From: Diploscapter coronatus
Taxonomy: Eukaryota; Nematoda; Chromadorea; Rhabditida; Rhabditidae
Direction of reading: 5' to 3'
DNA: 64,000 nt
Assembly: GCA_964036155.1 (NCBI GenBank)
Contig: OZ038422.1
Coordinates: 57,931,201 to 57,995,200, forward strand
Of the stretch, positions 1-19,700 are shown piece after piece. Under the pieces are notes generated by a model, which saw only the letters and a list, made by a program, of their open reading frames with translations, had not been told where the DNA came from and searched no databases. Position 1 is the first letter of the stretch; each line of letters begins with the position of its first letter. A program made the translations under genes and the position numbers.

Positions 1-385
1 GTTGAGAAATTTTGAGACATTGGGACGAGTGCGTATCTAACTGTGCCAATTTTAAGGAGTCTGTTTCGGAAAGCGGTTTAGATTCTTCGCAGCGACCAAC
101 AATGCGTCATGGCGGAATAGTGTAGGGGCTAAGGACTAGTAGAGATATGATCTCTCATTTTGCACATTATCTTGTTCATTTTGCTATGTTGCATCGTTGG
201 ACTAGAATCCAAATGCTCATTTTTGAACAGACTTGCAAGAAAACACTGCAGTGCCGTTGCGGTTGCAAATTAAGAAAAACTAACGCCTGTTTTTGAAAGC
301 TGCAATAGAATTTGCAGCATGCGGAAGGATAATTATTTCTTTTTTTTTTTTTATATATATACACGCTCATCCTGTGCTCTTTCAG

Positions 386-2739
<2,354 letters not shown>

Positions 2740-2974
2740 ACAGGCAGTCGGAAAGACTGAAGGACGTAAGAACACACACCATCTAGAAGACCAACAACTG
2801 CCCATCTCATTCCCTCCTCCATTCTTTTTCCCATCCCCTTCCATGTTTCTATTAAGTTATTTACCTATTTTACTATCTGCCAATTCAAGTACTCGTTCAT
2901 TTATCTCTCCATTTCTCTTATTTTATCGCTATTTATTGATAAATGTTGTCGACGAGCTTTTCCTTCTTGTGTTG

Positions 2975-2980
2975 AATAAA
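2975..2980 (+). terminator. Poly(A) signal of the beta-tubulin gene
   Basis: AATAAA lies 236 bases after the stop codon in a pyrimidine-rich 3' UTR. It is the only full hexamer close to the stop. Confidence 0.6.
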
Positions 2981-4024
2981 TCGCTGAAACGCAAAATGGA
3001 AATTGATTTGGAGTGACGAGGGCAGAAATTCAGGGCGATAAGCTAGCTAATAGCATTGAGGCGGAAAAGAGAATAGGCCTGTGTAAGCACATTTCCTCCC
3101 CTTATCATAAACAAATCGATGCTATTCCTTTTTGAGTAATCGTGGGGGAATACTTGGAATGCTTATGCTTCACCCAAAAATTAGATTTTAGGGGGAAGTA
3201 AGGAAAAATTACAAGTATCAGAATTTATTCAGACATGTGACATTTAAAATGCATGAAGTTGAGAAAAAGTAAAATATTAGTGAAAAATACAAATCGACCT
3301 GCAATCTGAATTGGAAACTCGAATAAAGTGAACAGAGCAAAGAACCAGACAAGTCTTTCTGAATTCCGAAATATAAACAAATAAATTAATCGAATTGATA
3401 AATTGACAACCTAGAACATACATGAATCAGTCAGGAAATCTGAATATTCAATCGACAGATTAAATTAAAGCCTTTAAACTTCAGAAAATAGAATAGAAAA
3501 TATGGAAAACTGATGAATAATGTGGTGAATATCACAGATCCAAATGCGTTACAATTGATAAACTCAATACGAGCATGGTGAATCTGATAAAAGATAGGTC
3601 GGTAAGTCATGAAGCAGACCTTTTCGAGGTTCAGAAAACAATTATGGCACAAGAAAGAAGGTAAAATTAACATAATTTGGATGAATTAGATGTTTCATGA
3701 GGTATTTTTAATGGGTTTTCTGAACACGCAAAGGCCTGCTTCAAGTCTTGTTGAAATTTTACAAAGAAAATTGAAAAATTGCTAATTGTACAAGTCATAT
3801 AACAAGGCTAGAAATTCACTAGATCAGCAGAAAACGGCATAGCTTTGAACAATCAATAGTTCAATTGCAAAACTTCGACGCATTTCAAATTGACAGTTAA
3901 GATGAGAATTTTCCAAGTTTAACAAGTTCTACAATACCTCAAAATTATGCATTAGCTTACAGCCTGTTCAAAAGCATCTCGTTTTCTGCTGATAAATTGC
4001 AGTTTATAAATATATATTGGACCC
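2981..4024. other. Convergent intergenic stretch without a visible gene
   Basis: This AT-rich stretch separates the 3' ends of the beta-tubulin gene (+) and the laat-1-like gene (-). Its open frames have no splice logic or recognisable protein. It probably holds the 3' UTR of the minus-strand gene. Confidence 0.5.
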
Positions 4025-6589
4025 CTATTCATCGGACAATTGGTCATTCTCCAACAGACCCGCTCGTTCTTGATCTCCTCTTCGCGCCTCTGCACTCTGA
4101 CCTGTGGAAGTAGCACCCGCTCTACGATAATAGTAGTACTGGGAGATCATGATTGCGTCGAAGAAACAACAGCCCAGACTGCCTGCCAGCCACGGCAAGT
4201 GCCTGGAAATGAATCGGTTTGAATGAAAAGAACACTTTGTTGCTTGTGAAAGTCAGTATTTTCAGAATGACTCATGGAAAAGAAAACGTTTGAGTGTAAA
4301 AATTTAATAATATTTTAAAATTTTTCAACTACCTGAAGAAAGTACATTTTTCGTCAATGAGATAATAGTTAAACTAGTTCTAGAGTTCCCAAAAGTCCCA
4401 CCCTCTTACATTTCTGCATTTGTGGTAGAGGCGTGGTAGTTTGAAACCAAAAATTTGGGAAGAAAGTACCCTTCAAACCCAAAATGTCATAAAAGACCTG
4501 GCTTAAATCGATGATAGCTTTGATAAAACGATGCTATGTCAAAATCAGGTCATAATTTTCGAGTCCACGCAGTTTGCCAAAAGAACTACATTAGGGCAAA
4601 GAAAAATGCGATTTAGCCTAGCTTCATCTATTCTGTACATAACACATCGTAAAGTCATTCTCACGTACTTCTCCAGAATGTAAAATTCGGTACCTGATAA
4701 GATAGATCCATCCAGTAGTGGCGAGCAGCACGGATATGCCGTAGGTCATGTTCGCGGCCACGATGATGTAGAACATTGTTAAGCTGAGGCCTTCACAGCT
4801 CTTTCTTTGATAGTTCTGAAAAATGTATTCCTTACACACAAATTGTAGTTTTATCTTCTACCTTCATGATTTGAGGAATACGACCTCCAAAGTAGCAGAG
4901 TGCAGCTATCGAACCGATTATGTAGCCGAGCTGAAATTTTAGAATTTTACAGAAAAGAAACACTGATATTTTCCTTAACAGCAGAAGATTCTTTTCTCAT
5001 TATTATCTTTATTATTTTTAGCTAGTTGTGAGAATAAAAAATATCATGCAAATTTGACGAGAAAATTTTGTCCTTTGTAGCTTTTATCCTCTTACTACCT
5101 TCGCCATTTTTTTTCTTTTTTCAATATTACTTTTCAGAAAAAAGGGTGAAAACTGAGAAAGCCAGCAAATTTTCCTGCCGTTAAGAGAAAGAGCGCAATT
5201 AGAAGAAAATGAATTACATACCATATCAGAATAGCTGTCAAAAATGACCCAGGATTTGAGCGCATCGAGCAGAGTGTGCGAACTGTCCAGACGATAATCG
5301 TACGAATAGCTACTGAAAAGAGGAAGTAATGAAACTGCAGAATAAAAAATAAAAAAGACGAACCCAGAAGAAAGATCGACGGCTCTGACTCTTCTGATGG
5401 AATTGTCCGAATGCAGATTCGAACCAAGACACAATGAGCCGAATGAGGCCATCATTATGCAGGGAACCACGATTGTCGAACCTGGAAATAGATCAGTGCG
5501 ATAGAAATATTTTCCTGTAAAAAATGATATGAAAGCGACCTCCTGCAAAATTCAGTAAATTTTCGACCAGGAAATGTCGAAAAAAGGAGAAAAAGTTAAT
5601 GAAATTTTACATAAGTAAGGCTGATGTATAGAGATTTTTGTACTTTCCATATTTTGGTTAATTTTTTGCGCATAAAATTCGAAGAGCTCACTTCGATTCT
5701 GCGTTTTGAGTGGATATATCTTTGTGTAGTAACCATACTGCGCCCAGAGCACGAGATCCTGCAGAATATAGTAGACGCCAATGATCTTCTGGATCGGCTG
5801 CTGATTCGTCAGCATCGCGCCCAACATGTTGCACGTGTCTCCAACCAGCCTGAAAAGGAAGGTATCAATCGGGATTGTGTCGAATTTGTTCTTGTTTGCC
5901 ACATTATTTTTATTGCATATAAAAAGTCCAATCAAATAGGAAAGAATATATGTAGCAGAGTTATATGAAAATTCGTGTTTTTTGTTTAAGAATTAAAATT
6001 TTCAATATCTAGAAAGTTTTGCGAGAAACAATAAAATTAATACTATTTTTAGAAAAGTTAATTCGCAATTTCGAGGTCAGAGTTTCTTGGTAAAAATATA
6101 GAAAAAAAAAACTCACCAGAAGAAGAGAAACACTAGCGAGAGACCTTCGCATTTCTTGGTCTTGTAGTTCTGCCAGAGTTGGGGGAAGAGGGGCACGAGC
6201 CACAGTAGAAGGGAGATCATTCCGATTATGAAACCGAGCAGCTTGAGCTCTGTGTCAACGCAGTCCGTGAATACCTGGAAATGGTTCTCGACTCGTTCAA
6301 GATAGATTATTTTCAATAGAAACTTGAAATAAGTAACTCATGAAGTATATATATATATAAACATTTCATATTTCTGGAGCCCTGTATTCGTCGCTGCCTG
6401 AACAACGACATCGGCTTTATTTATCAACGAACTCAGGGTTAGGAAGCGAAATGAAAAAGTAATAAATACTTAATGTACTTTTAAGGATATTTTCTAGTCA
6501 AATTAGCTTACGTCTTTGATCCACTTGATTCCATCGGTGCAGTTGACGTCTTCACTGAGCACGTATTCCACAGCTCCTCCCTTCTTCAT
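4025..6589 (-). CDS. laat-1: PQ-loop lysosomal cationic amino acid transporter, LAAT-1/PQLC2 type
   Basis: Seven-helix PQ-loop protein that, in characterised relatives, exports lysine and arginine from lysosomes. Exons in transcript order are 6589-6512, 6274-6117, 5849-5692, 5481-5364, 5312-5222, 4930-4862, 4815-4694 and 4202-4025, giving 323 residues, close to the family length. The first PQ loop is seen as [20 protein letters not shown] (exon 2) and the second as [20 protein letters not shown] across exons 6-7; [18 protein letters not shown] lies in exon 3. The C-terminal tail holds ERAGLL, a [DE]xxxL[LI] dileucine sorting signal. The start at 6589 is chosen because an in-frame TAG lies eight codons upstream. 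A TTTTCAG acceptor at about 6673 suggests a trans-splice site or 5' UTR intron. The neighbouring malic enzyme is divergent. Confidence 0.92.
4419..4570. repeat. Diverged interspersed repeat (copy 1) in the last laat-1 intron
   Basis: The intron segment around GGTAGAGGCGTGGTAGTTTG and the downstream ATCGATGATAGCTTTGATAAA/ACGATGCTATG part is matched in order by 36,970-37,120. The two copies differ at many positions, so this is an old repeat. Confidence 0.55.
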
Positions 6590-7814
6590 CCCGTCTATCT
6601 GTCCGTATGCCTACTTGTCCTCTGCTGCTTCTGTCGAGCTCTTCACTTCTGGTTGAGTCGATGCCTCACCGAGCTGAAAATCGCCAGTTTACAACGAAAA
6701 CAAGTGAATCAGGAGCAAAACAATCACAAGATGAATGAATCACGAGTGAATTGATCGATGATAGAGTAACAATTGTTTCTGAAGCAGAAAGGGGAGGGAG
6801 GAGAGGAAAGTAGCAAATGACGATAGAGTTGGACGAACTGTAACCACAACATGGGAACAATCGATGTGAGAAGGGGGCGAAGGGTGATCAGGCGACCAAA
6901 CAGGCAGCTGCAATTTTGCTGCACTGCGCTTACTGCTGCCGGATGAAACGATGGAGAGGAAGAGTGGACTGCCTCTCTGCCTGCCTGTCTGACTGCTGTC
7001 TCGGGCAACACAAATGCAGAGGCAGAGGAGCCCGTCCACAACAACACACCCAACCAACTTTGCAGGCCATAAACCACCCTGTCAACTTGATAAAAATCGA
7101 TTTGTTGTCATTTTTAGCGATTCGTGTGCCATTTGCGAAAAATGACTAATTCGCAAAAAAAACATTGAGCCAGAATAGTGATGGTTTTTTGAACGTTGTT
7201 TTTTTATTTTTCGAAAATCTTACTTCTTACCATGGGTTTTTTCAAAATTTGTTCTAGTTTATGCCTGAATTCTCTTTCGAATGTTTAGCATACTCTACAC
7301 GTGAATATGAAACGCAAGCGTGTCATAATCGATTAATCAATTGACTCATTTCCATGTTCACTCAGCAGTTTCTTTCCAATTCCTATTTTCTACAAATTTG
7401 AATTGCCAGCCTCGTGATTATGGCGTGCGAGTCTCTGAATTAGCAGATACAGTCTATTTCTTCTTCTTCTTCTTCTTCTTCCCTTCTTTCTGCCATTTCC
7501 TTTTATATCAGCAGCCTGCAGATCTTTGGTTTTCTCTCTTTCATTCTTTTTGCCGCTCTCGAATTCAATAATTCGACTTGCCACGATAGAAATTCTTTGA
7601 ACCGCAGAAAATTTTCTTGCAATTCGCTTCCCTTGATTTTTTATTTTAAAAAGTTAGCATATATGCTCGTATTTTCATATTTTTCTCTATCTCTCTCGTC
7701 TCATTTCCAACCCCGAAATTGAATTGTGCATTTCAGCCCTGCCCCTGGCTGCTTCACCTCTTTCCAAGCGGCCATCGACCTGCAGCCTGCCTTCTGCCTC
7801 TGTTCCCCTTCAAA
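6590..7814. promoter_or_regulatory. Divergent 5' region between laat-1-like and malic enzyme genes
   Basis: About 1.2 kb lies between two divergent start codons and must hold the promoters of both. It includes a TTC microsatellite (7458-7481) and a possible minus-strand trans-splice acceptor near 6673. No TATA box or factor site can be defended from the sequence alone. Long open frames on both strands at 6,720-7,150 look accidental: they overlap and show no family motif. Confidence 0.45.
7458..7481 (+). repeat. TTC trinucleotide microsatellite
   Basis: Eight uninterrupted TTC units in the intergenic region upstream of the malic enzyme gene. Confidence 0.9.
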
Positions 7815-12267
<4,453 letters not shown>

Positions 12268-13219
12268 GTTGCCTTTTCTTCATGTAGTCAGAAGAAATCT
12301 CTTCATTCAGACATATTTGTCCGCTTATCCATTTCTTTCTTTTCGATTGCTTGCAATATGAATGCTTCTTGATCAAGTTTCTATTCTATTACCATTGCAT
12401 TTCACAATTCAGAGCCGAATATAGGTAGGAATAAGTAGATAAGTAGATTTGCCAGATCTTCAGATATCTTTTCTTTTCTTTCGCTAGCTTTAGTTCTTTT
12501 CCTCTTTTACTCTTTGTGAATGAATGATGCAGAAGAACATCTGTCAACAATCTTGTCCATTCTTCGCTCAAACAGTTTCTTCCGTCTATTTCAATGGCAG
12601 AAGCCAATCGCTTGAAACTCGTGCGTACGATTTTACTACCAGCAAGACTCGTCAATTTCGCATTTTAGAACATGAAAAATGATATCGCGTAAAATTGAAT
12701 TATTCAATTTTTATGTGATAAATTTCATCATGATCTAAATCTGTTTCGTTTTGTAGATAGAAACTGAGATGACTTTAATGTATATGGGATGTATTATTCC
12801 ATGTCTATCCAGCGTTTTATCATCCGATATTTGCATTCTTGTCTGTCGCCGTCTTGCTTGATGTTTTCCTAGTCTTTTTTCCTTTCCTCTCTTTTGTGAC
12901 AACCGTCTGCTATTAGTCAGAATTCGATTTCGATTTTTCTGCCAGGGGCTCTGAAAACAATCTGTTCAAACCTTTTCCTTGTAGATATGGAAGGAAATTT
13001 AGTCGCCAACTTACCGAAAATATCGATTTTTAGTTCTCCATTAACATAATCTGCCTCTAGTCAATTTCAGTGAAATTTCTACTCATTTTTCCTCTTTTCT
13101 ATCTGAATTTCATCTAACTCCAATAGTTTTATCTTACGAACACACAGATTTTCATACGTGTATTTCTAATCGTAGAATTTTAGAAAAGAATCTATCAGTT
13201 AATAAGACGCCCGAATAAA
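12268..13219 (+). other. Long 3' UTR of the malic enzyme gene with poly(A) signal
   Basis: No other gene is visible here. The AATAAA at 13214-13219 is the last full hexamer before the next gene and would give a 3' UTR of about 950 nt. Earlier, weaker cleavage sites are possible. Confidence 0.45.
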
Positions 13220-13340
13220 GATTTTATTTGAACTCGAGTTATATTTCAGCCTATCATTTAATTACGTTGACTGACGATACCGGATATTTGAGCTTTTTCG
13301 AAGAAAGGATCACCTTTATCATTATTTCATGTTCAGAAGG

Positions 13341-15900
13341 ATGACGAATGAGGAAGAAAACGGAGTTCGATCGAAACTAGCCAAAATTGATCCGCAGAAT
13401 GCGACTGTGGAGGTGAAGGTGCCCATCAATATCGCGCTCATCAAGTACTGGGGGAAACGGGACGAGGTCGGTATTTTTAAACTATATTTTTAGTAAATAT
13501 GACTTCTGAACGCGAATTTTTTTTTTTAATCCAACAAAGAGTCGGAGCATATTTTAGGGTAAGCTAATTCAGACATGCTAACAATGAGCATCATATTAAA
13601 AGTGCTCTTCTTGCATCCTGGGTTCAGAATTTGTACCGAAGTTATCACCTTTCATGCAGATATTAACTAATAAAAATATCATATTCGCTGCAGCAGCAAA
13701 ATGATGAAAGGGGAAATTTCAAAGTCAATCGTGGCTTAGGACACGCGGAGAACACTCTTCAACCTGATGATATCCTGTATCGGCATGTTAGAATTGGCTT
13801 ACCCTGAAAATATGACTTTTTTGTAATCTCTCTAACTCGTTGACAGTTTCTCTTGTAAGAGAACTCTATTATTCGAATAAGATTATCATTGAACTATTAA
13901 ATTATTTTATTTGAGAATCTGGTTCTGCCCCTGAACGATTCGTTGTCGTTCACAATCGACGATCTGTTTGCGAGGACGACAGTCAGCATTGAAAGCATTA
14001 AAGACGACGCTCAAAGAGGAGACGAAGTGACAATCAATGGGAAGACTGTCGATTTGAAGAAAAATAGTCGGTTCGGCAAGGTTTTCGATGTGAGATTCAT
14101 TTCCTCTCGCATTTCTTTAACTATCTGATTTTAGGAAGCTCGAAAGCTATTGTACACTAGTGATAATAATGGGTCGAATGTCAATTCAAATATCGTTTTC
14201 AAGGTATTATTTAATTCTTTTCAATTGCTCATTTCTCATTTCAGGTAGATTCTCGAACAAACTTTCCAGTGGCAGCTGGCCTGGCTTCGTCGGCTGCAGG
14301 CTTTGCCGCCATCGCCTTCGCCATCAAACAACTTCTGTCTCTTTCCGATGACGATGCATGCAGACTCGCTAGAATTGGTAATACCTTGAATTTCTTATTC
14401 TAGTTTTTATCATCTGGTTTTGCATTTTACATTATATCGTGAAGAACATCAAAACGAGTATGTCGTTGATTCGACATTTTGGAAGTGATATAATGGCAGG
14501 GCACGAAATGGGAAAATGACGAAATGCTCCTTTCCTTCACAATTTCTATCAAGTTCTTCTACGCGTTACGCCATTCCGTCACTGCGCAAAATCCTGGTGT
14601 TACTATTGTTTCATTAAAAACCTCGGAAAAAAATCACTTTATGCATTCACTGAAATCTTATCTTTAATTAAAACTCGACATATGATTAAGGATCCGGCAG
14701 CGCATGTCGAAGTATGTGTGGAGGTCTAGCTCATTGGCGAGCTGGTGTTCTGGTGAATGGATTTGACAGTACTTCTGTGGTTCGCGATATTTATCCTCTG
14801 TCAAAATATGATTTTTCAATTTCAGTCTCGCTTCCCCTCATCCCATTGGTCGTCTCTGCGTTGCATAATTGTGATCTTCAACGATCGAGAAAAGGACACA
14901 GGCAGCACAGTCGGAATGCAGAGAACTGTGCAGACATCGAGTCTGCTCAAAAGGAGGATACAAATCGATGTACCCGAAAGGGTCGATAGGTTAGAATTTG
15001 CAAACATTCCTTTTATTTATTTTAAAATTTTCAAACTTATCGATGCATACTCAAATCGTGATTTCCCTGCTCTGGGCGAAATAATCATGCGAGACAGCAA
15101 TCAATTCCACGCAGTCTGTATGGACACATATCCTCCGTTACAGGTATTCCATAACTTATAATCTATTTTGAAGTAATTTGAAAACCACGAGATATGAAAT
15201 AGCATGGGAAAAATAACATATTCTTATCTCCTCTACAATATTTAGACTATATCTGAACAACCTATCGCTTTCAAATATGTAGTCATTATTTTCACCTTTT
15301 ATTCATTGAAAATTTCAGTATTTGACTGAAGCTTCCTGGGCACTAATTCGTGCAATACACAATTTCAACGACAAACAGAATGAGGTTAAAGCAGCGTACA
15401 GTTTCGATGCAGGACCAAATGCGTGCGTCTTCATGGAAAGGTAATATTTTCAGTTTTAAACTGATGAAGATTAACTTTTAGTTTTTTTCTTTTAAATACC
15501 CATTCTTCTAAAATTTTATGTTTGATTTATATATTTATATACCAGATAAAAGTGTTTTCGCAAAGTGATGACTAATTCTGATTATTATTACTGAACTTGA
15601 AACAATATCAATTCAAGGAAAGAAAAAATACTTAATCTCGACGCATTTATATTCAATTTTAAACCTGAAAGATGGGGATAATAGGCTATTTTTAGCTGAA
15701 ATTTCAAGTTTCAATTTGCTTTTCATTTCAGCAATACAGTAAACGAGTTGCTCTCTTTTCTCACCAACTACTTTCAATTTGACTGCCAACTTCCAGAGGG
15801 ATTTTCATCTTTAACAAGTCCGCTTACAAATCAGTCTCATCTTCCAGTCATAAGGAATCTAATTCTCAGTTCAATCGGCTCTCAACCTCGGGTCATCTAA
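13341..15900 (+). CDS. MVD: Mevalonate diphosphate decarboxylase
   Basis: ATP-dependent last step of the mevalonate pathway, making isopentenyl diphosphate; GHMP kinase superfamily. Exons: 13341-13466, 13916-14089, 14135-14203, 14245-14377, 14691-14779, 14826-14989, 15035-15143, 15319-15440 and 15732-15900, giving 384 residues. Motifs are PINIALIKYWGKRDE (near N terminus), the GHMP loop FPVAAGLASSAAGFAA, GSGSACRSMCGGLAHW, MRDSNQFHAVCMDTYPP and YSFDAGPNA with the catalytic Asp. An in-frame ATG also exists at 13329, but a TTCAG at 13332-13336 looks like a trans-splice acceptor, so 13341 is preferred. The segment 14990-15034 between exons 6 and 7 is intron-like but ends CAA; if kept, the protein gains 15 residues. 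Two other acceptors are TTTGAG and ATTAAG. Confidence 0.93.
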
Positions 15901-16704
15901 ATTATGTGTCTCATTTTTAACTTTCAATCCCCTTTTTCTCGTCATAACTTGCCGATATCTTTCAAAACTATTGATGTTGATACTTTAACCATTTCGCGCT
16001 TTAATCATAGGTTGTTTTATTATTTTGGAAGAAAAATAAAATGACGTATAAACGAGATAAAGTGAATGGTACGAAGCGAGGAAATGACTGATATTCAGGC
16101 TGTGTAAATGAGTTTGAACGGATCAAAATGAAAATGAAAGACTTGTCAATTCGCGTATTTCACAACCAAAAATAGTGACGCACGAAAATGAATTCTATTT
16201 CCTGGTGAGAAAATCATATTTATAAAATTTACAGGAAAATTATTCGTCATTAATTCATTTTCGTGCATCAGACCTCAGTAGATACTGCCACCATAAATAA
16301 AACTAGGCTTGTCCTAAAGTGATAAAGACAAAAAAAAAAGTTATAAAATTTATGAACCTGGATATTGGAATTACGTTCTTTCGTAATCTTTAGAGCAAGC
16401 CAATAAAATTCAAAGAACTAGATAAAAATAATTTGATACTGCGAATTTGTGGAAAAATAGATAATGCCGGTAAAAATGAATTAAATTAGTAAAAATGCCT
16501 AATCAAATAGCCTAATTGGCAGTGAAGTTGAGAAAGGATATTTGAGAAGATATATCACTGAAATTATCATCAGATTCTTTTTGGAGATTTGCTTTGTTAC
16601 TTTCAAAATATGCCTAAATTGTAGAGAAGAGCATGCTTGCATTTGCCGTTTCATTCGATTGATTTGCAAGCAATTGAGCTTTTAGTCAGTAATAATAATC
16701 ATAA
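15901..16704. other. Convergent 3' region, no gene seen
   Basis: It separates the stops of the mevalonate decarboxylase (+) and RhoGAP (-) genes. It is AT-rich and holds presumed 3' UTRs on both strands. Confidence 0.5.
16035..16040 (+). terminator. Poly(A) signal of the mevalonate decarboxylase gene
   Basis: AATAAA 135 bases after the stop codon at 15900. Confidence 0.55.
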
Positions 16705-19700
16705 TCACATTTTCGAGGGTTTCTTCTTCAAGGATCGTCGCTTTTTGGGTATTTCTTCACTCGTCATCCACAAATCCTCTCCCACGCTGTGGGTCTGTTT
16801 TCCAAGTCTCTGTTGCGAACTCCGAGGTGATTCCGGCAGATCCAATGAGTGCTAAATTAAATTGTTCTTGATATAGTGGTAGTGAATATGGGAAAAGTAT
16901 TTCAACTATTATCAGCACGAAGATTTGGCGTCGTAAACTTAAAACTGATACAAAAGTGTTGTGAAATTTGATGGATATGAGGGTTGAATATAATGGGTTC
17001 AAAAGTGATATCAGAAGAATTTTTAGACATTCATTTTGACACTTTTATGATGTCATATTGACAGAATACCCACCACACCTCGTATATTTCCATTCACTTA
17101 CAGTTTTGCTAGCAGTTTCTTCGAGCTGAGGCCTGACGTAATGAGTTCTCCATGACCGTCGTCTTGTCACAGAGGCAGTTGATGATGTGGAAGATTCTTT
17201 GCTGGTGGTTGTCGAAGATGGAACGACAAAACCAGCGATGTTAAGCGGCCCCGATTGTTGCTGCTGAGTGCCAGAAAGACGTTGCTGGAATTTCACTATT
17301 TTCTTGAATTTCAGTAGTTTCGCCATACTTGTAAAGGCAATCTATGGATCTGTCCCTTCTTCGAATTCTGCCTCTCTGCCAGTGGCTGTCTCTGCTCCGA
17401 AGATGTTCCTTCCCCAGGCGATTCACTCGATTCCTTCTTGTCTCCCGGCGTGCTCGCAGTCGGACTTTCTTCAATCAATGGGCTTCCAATTTGCATAGGT
17501 GAAATATCTCGGGAAAACGTTCTAAATCATCCATCATCATCATTCTGAATTATAGACACCGAGAAAAATAGTTCCAACACTACATGCGAAATAATAGAGG
17601 GAGAGAATCCCTTTCCTACAAAACCCTATCCTATTACGCATTCGGACGATGCTATGATACAACTACTTTTCCAAATCGTCTGAATTATCGACACTTTATT
17701 ACCTTCCATCGAGAGTCTTCACAAAGTGAGTTGGAACGTGTTTTGTAGACGGAAGTGCATAGTGACTGAAATCGATCGATTTCGATCCAGGCCTTGTTGG
17801 CAGAAGGGGTTGTAGAAACCTAGAGTTGTTCTTCATTTACTCATGTTGATCTTCACGAATAAATCTAACCATTCGCTTCTGCTTTTCATTCTTTGTTTCT
17901 GGTTTTCATAGACCCAATCCAAGTACGACACACTGCGCTCCCCTGCACAAGCGGTCACAGGCCGCATAGCCTCTGCGTTGGTGTGCTCTTCCATGTCTGA
18001 TGTCTCGTGCAGAACTTCCCCCACGCTACTGCTCAGACGGCTCGTCAATCGACCAGCAATTGGCTCGGAATGTCGCTAGAAATTTTCGCATTGACATTTA
18101 TTGAATTGAACCCAGGTTATGTTATAATTTCATTTTTAAGCTTTATGATTTTTAGTTTGCGTTTTTCTTATAAGTATCATACATGAATAGGGCTAGATGA
18201 TGATCGGCTAAATAATAAACCTATCTAAATCACATTCTTACAATATCAATCCATTCATTTGTGCATTTGCTTGAAATTCGAATGGAAAGTTTCGATGCTT
18301 CAGAGAAATTATATCTTAACCGGGGGTGTACGTAAATTTCGTTTACGTTTACGAAATTTAATTTACATACACCCCTGGACTCCATTTAATAATTATTATT
18401 TAAATAATAATTATTATGATGATGAAGTTATGACTTTTGTTGCACTCAGAATTCCTTCATTTGTTTTCAATTTTGAGGAATTTTCTTACTTTACTAGGCC
18501 CCGGTTTGTTTTCATCTCCTTCAGATACAAATTCCGTCGTGACGGCAACGTCCACTTCAGGCTGGCAGGAAAAATATCCTAAAGCTTATTTATGCATTCG
18601 TATTTTTTTTTATAATTTATCATTGCAATCATTTGAAAGTTCATCATATTTATTGGTTTTCCAATTCAATTCAAAAATCATCTAAATAATACTCAATTTG
18701 CTTGAAAGATTATCATTTGTTTACAAGATTCAGAAGTAAACGAAAATCAACGATTGTCTATTGGAATATGAAACACGTATTTTGGGGCATGAAATATATT
18801 CTTTCAGAAATAAACTCTAATATATTGAGCATTGACGGTCATGCTTGCGCTTCGCAGTTCTTTCTTTCGAGGTGCAGTACGATTTTATGCATTTCGCCCT
18901 AATTTTATGTAATTAAAGAGACTGAGGATTTTCTACAGAAAAGGAACATCATAAACTCAGTTAGCAGTGATTTGGCGAGCACTTGGTAAGTCTATTGGAA
19001 ATAGAAAGACGTCGAGAGAACCGAAAAGGAATGCGATAATGCTGAAATGATAAATGTGATCATCAATAAGAGACGGAAAAGCAGTTAGAATGATTAGTGA
19101 AACCTGAGTATTGATGAAGAGCAATCGGATTTGGAAAGTTATTGTCTACGCAAGAAAATAATGAAAAGTCACACAAAACTCTATGAATAGTGCAGTTAGA
19201 GCAGAGCCAATTTGATTTAAAGACCTTTGATTTCAAATTCGAAATGACAAATTAAAAATGATCAAATCAAAGATTCTGCGACTGATAAAATAAGTTATGA
19301 GATTATGTTAATATATAGTAGTACACAAAATATTGAATTTACCCAAATGTTGTTTATTACAACTATTTGTGTACCGCCATGATAATTACTAAGGGGATGA
19401 GAACAGCAATTATGTAATGTCAGTCAACTTCACACTAAAACCGTATTTGTTAACTATAGAAATTAAATAAAGTGAACAATGCCAAGTTTGGGTCAATGTA
19501 AGTTGCCAATGAATCAAAAGTCACAGCTAATGGACTGTTTCATTTCCATTGCATAGTCGACTATTTCTGAAGATATGCCTGGTCTGGAAGAGCCGTGAAT
19601 GGTCGAGGGGCTTTTGGCGGGGCGTTTTGGGTGGTCGGTTGTATGCGCGAGGGGATGGTGTTTGAGACTGCCTGCGCGATGTACAGGACGGTGAGGGGTG

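Noticed and set aside
1..385. First exon of the beta-tubulin gene
   Set aside because: No sequence encoding the conserved N-terminal start is present, so it must lie upstream of the window.
6724..7149. Overlapping open frames on both strands between laat-1 and malic enzyme
   Set aside because: They overlap each other, lack splice context and motif, and lie in a region with low-complexity sequence.
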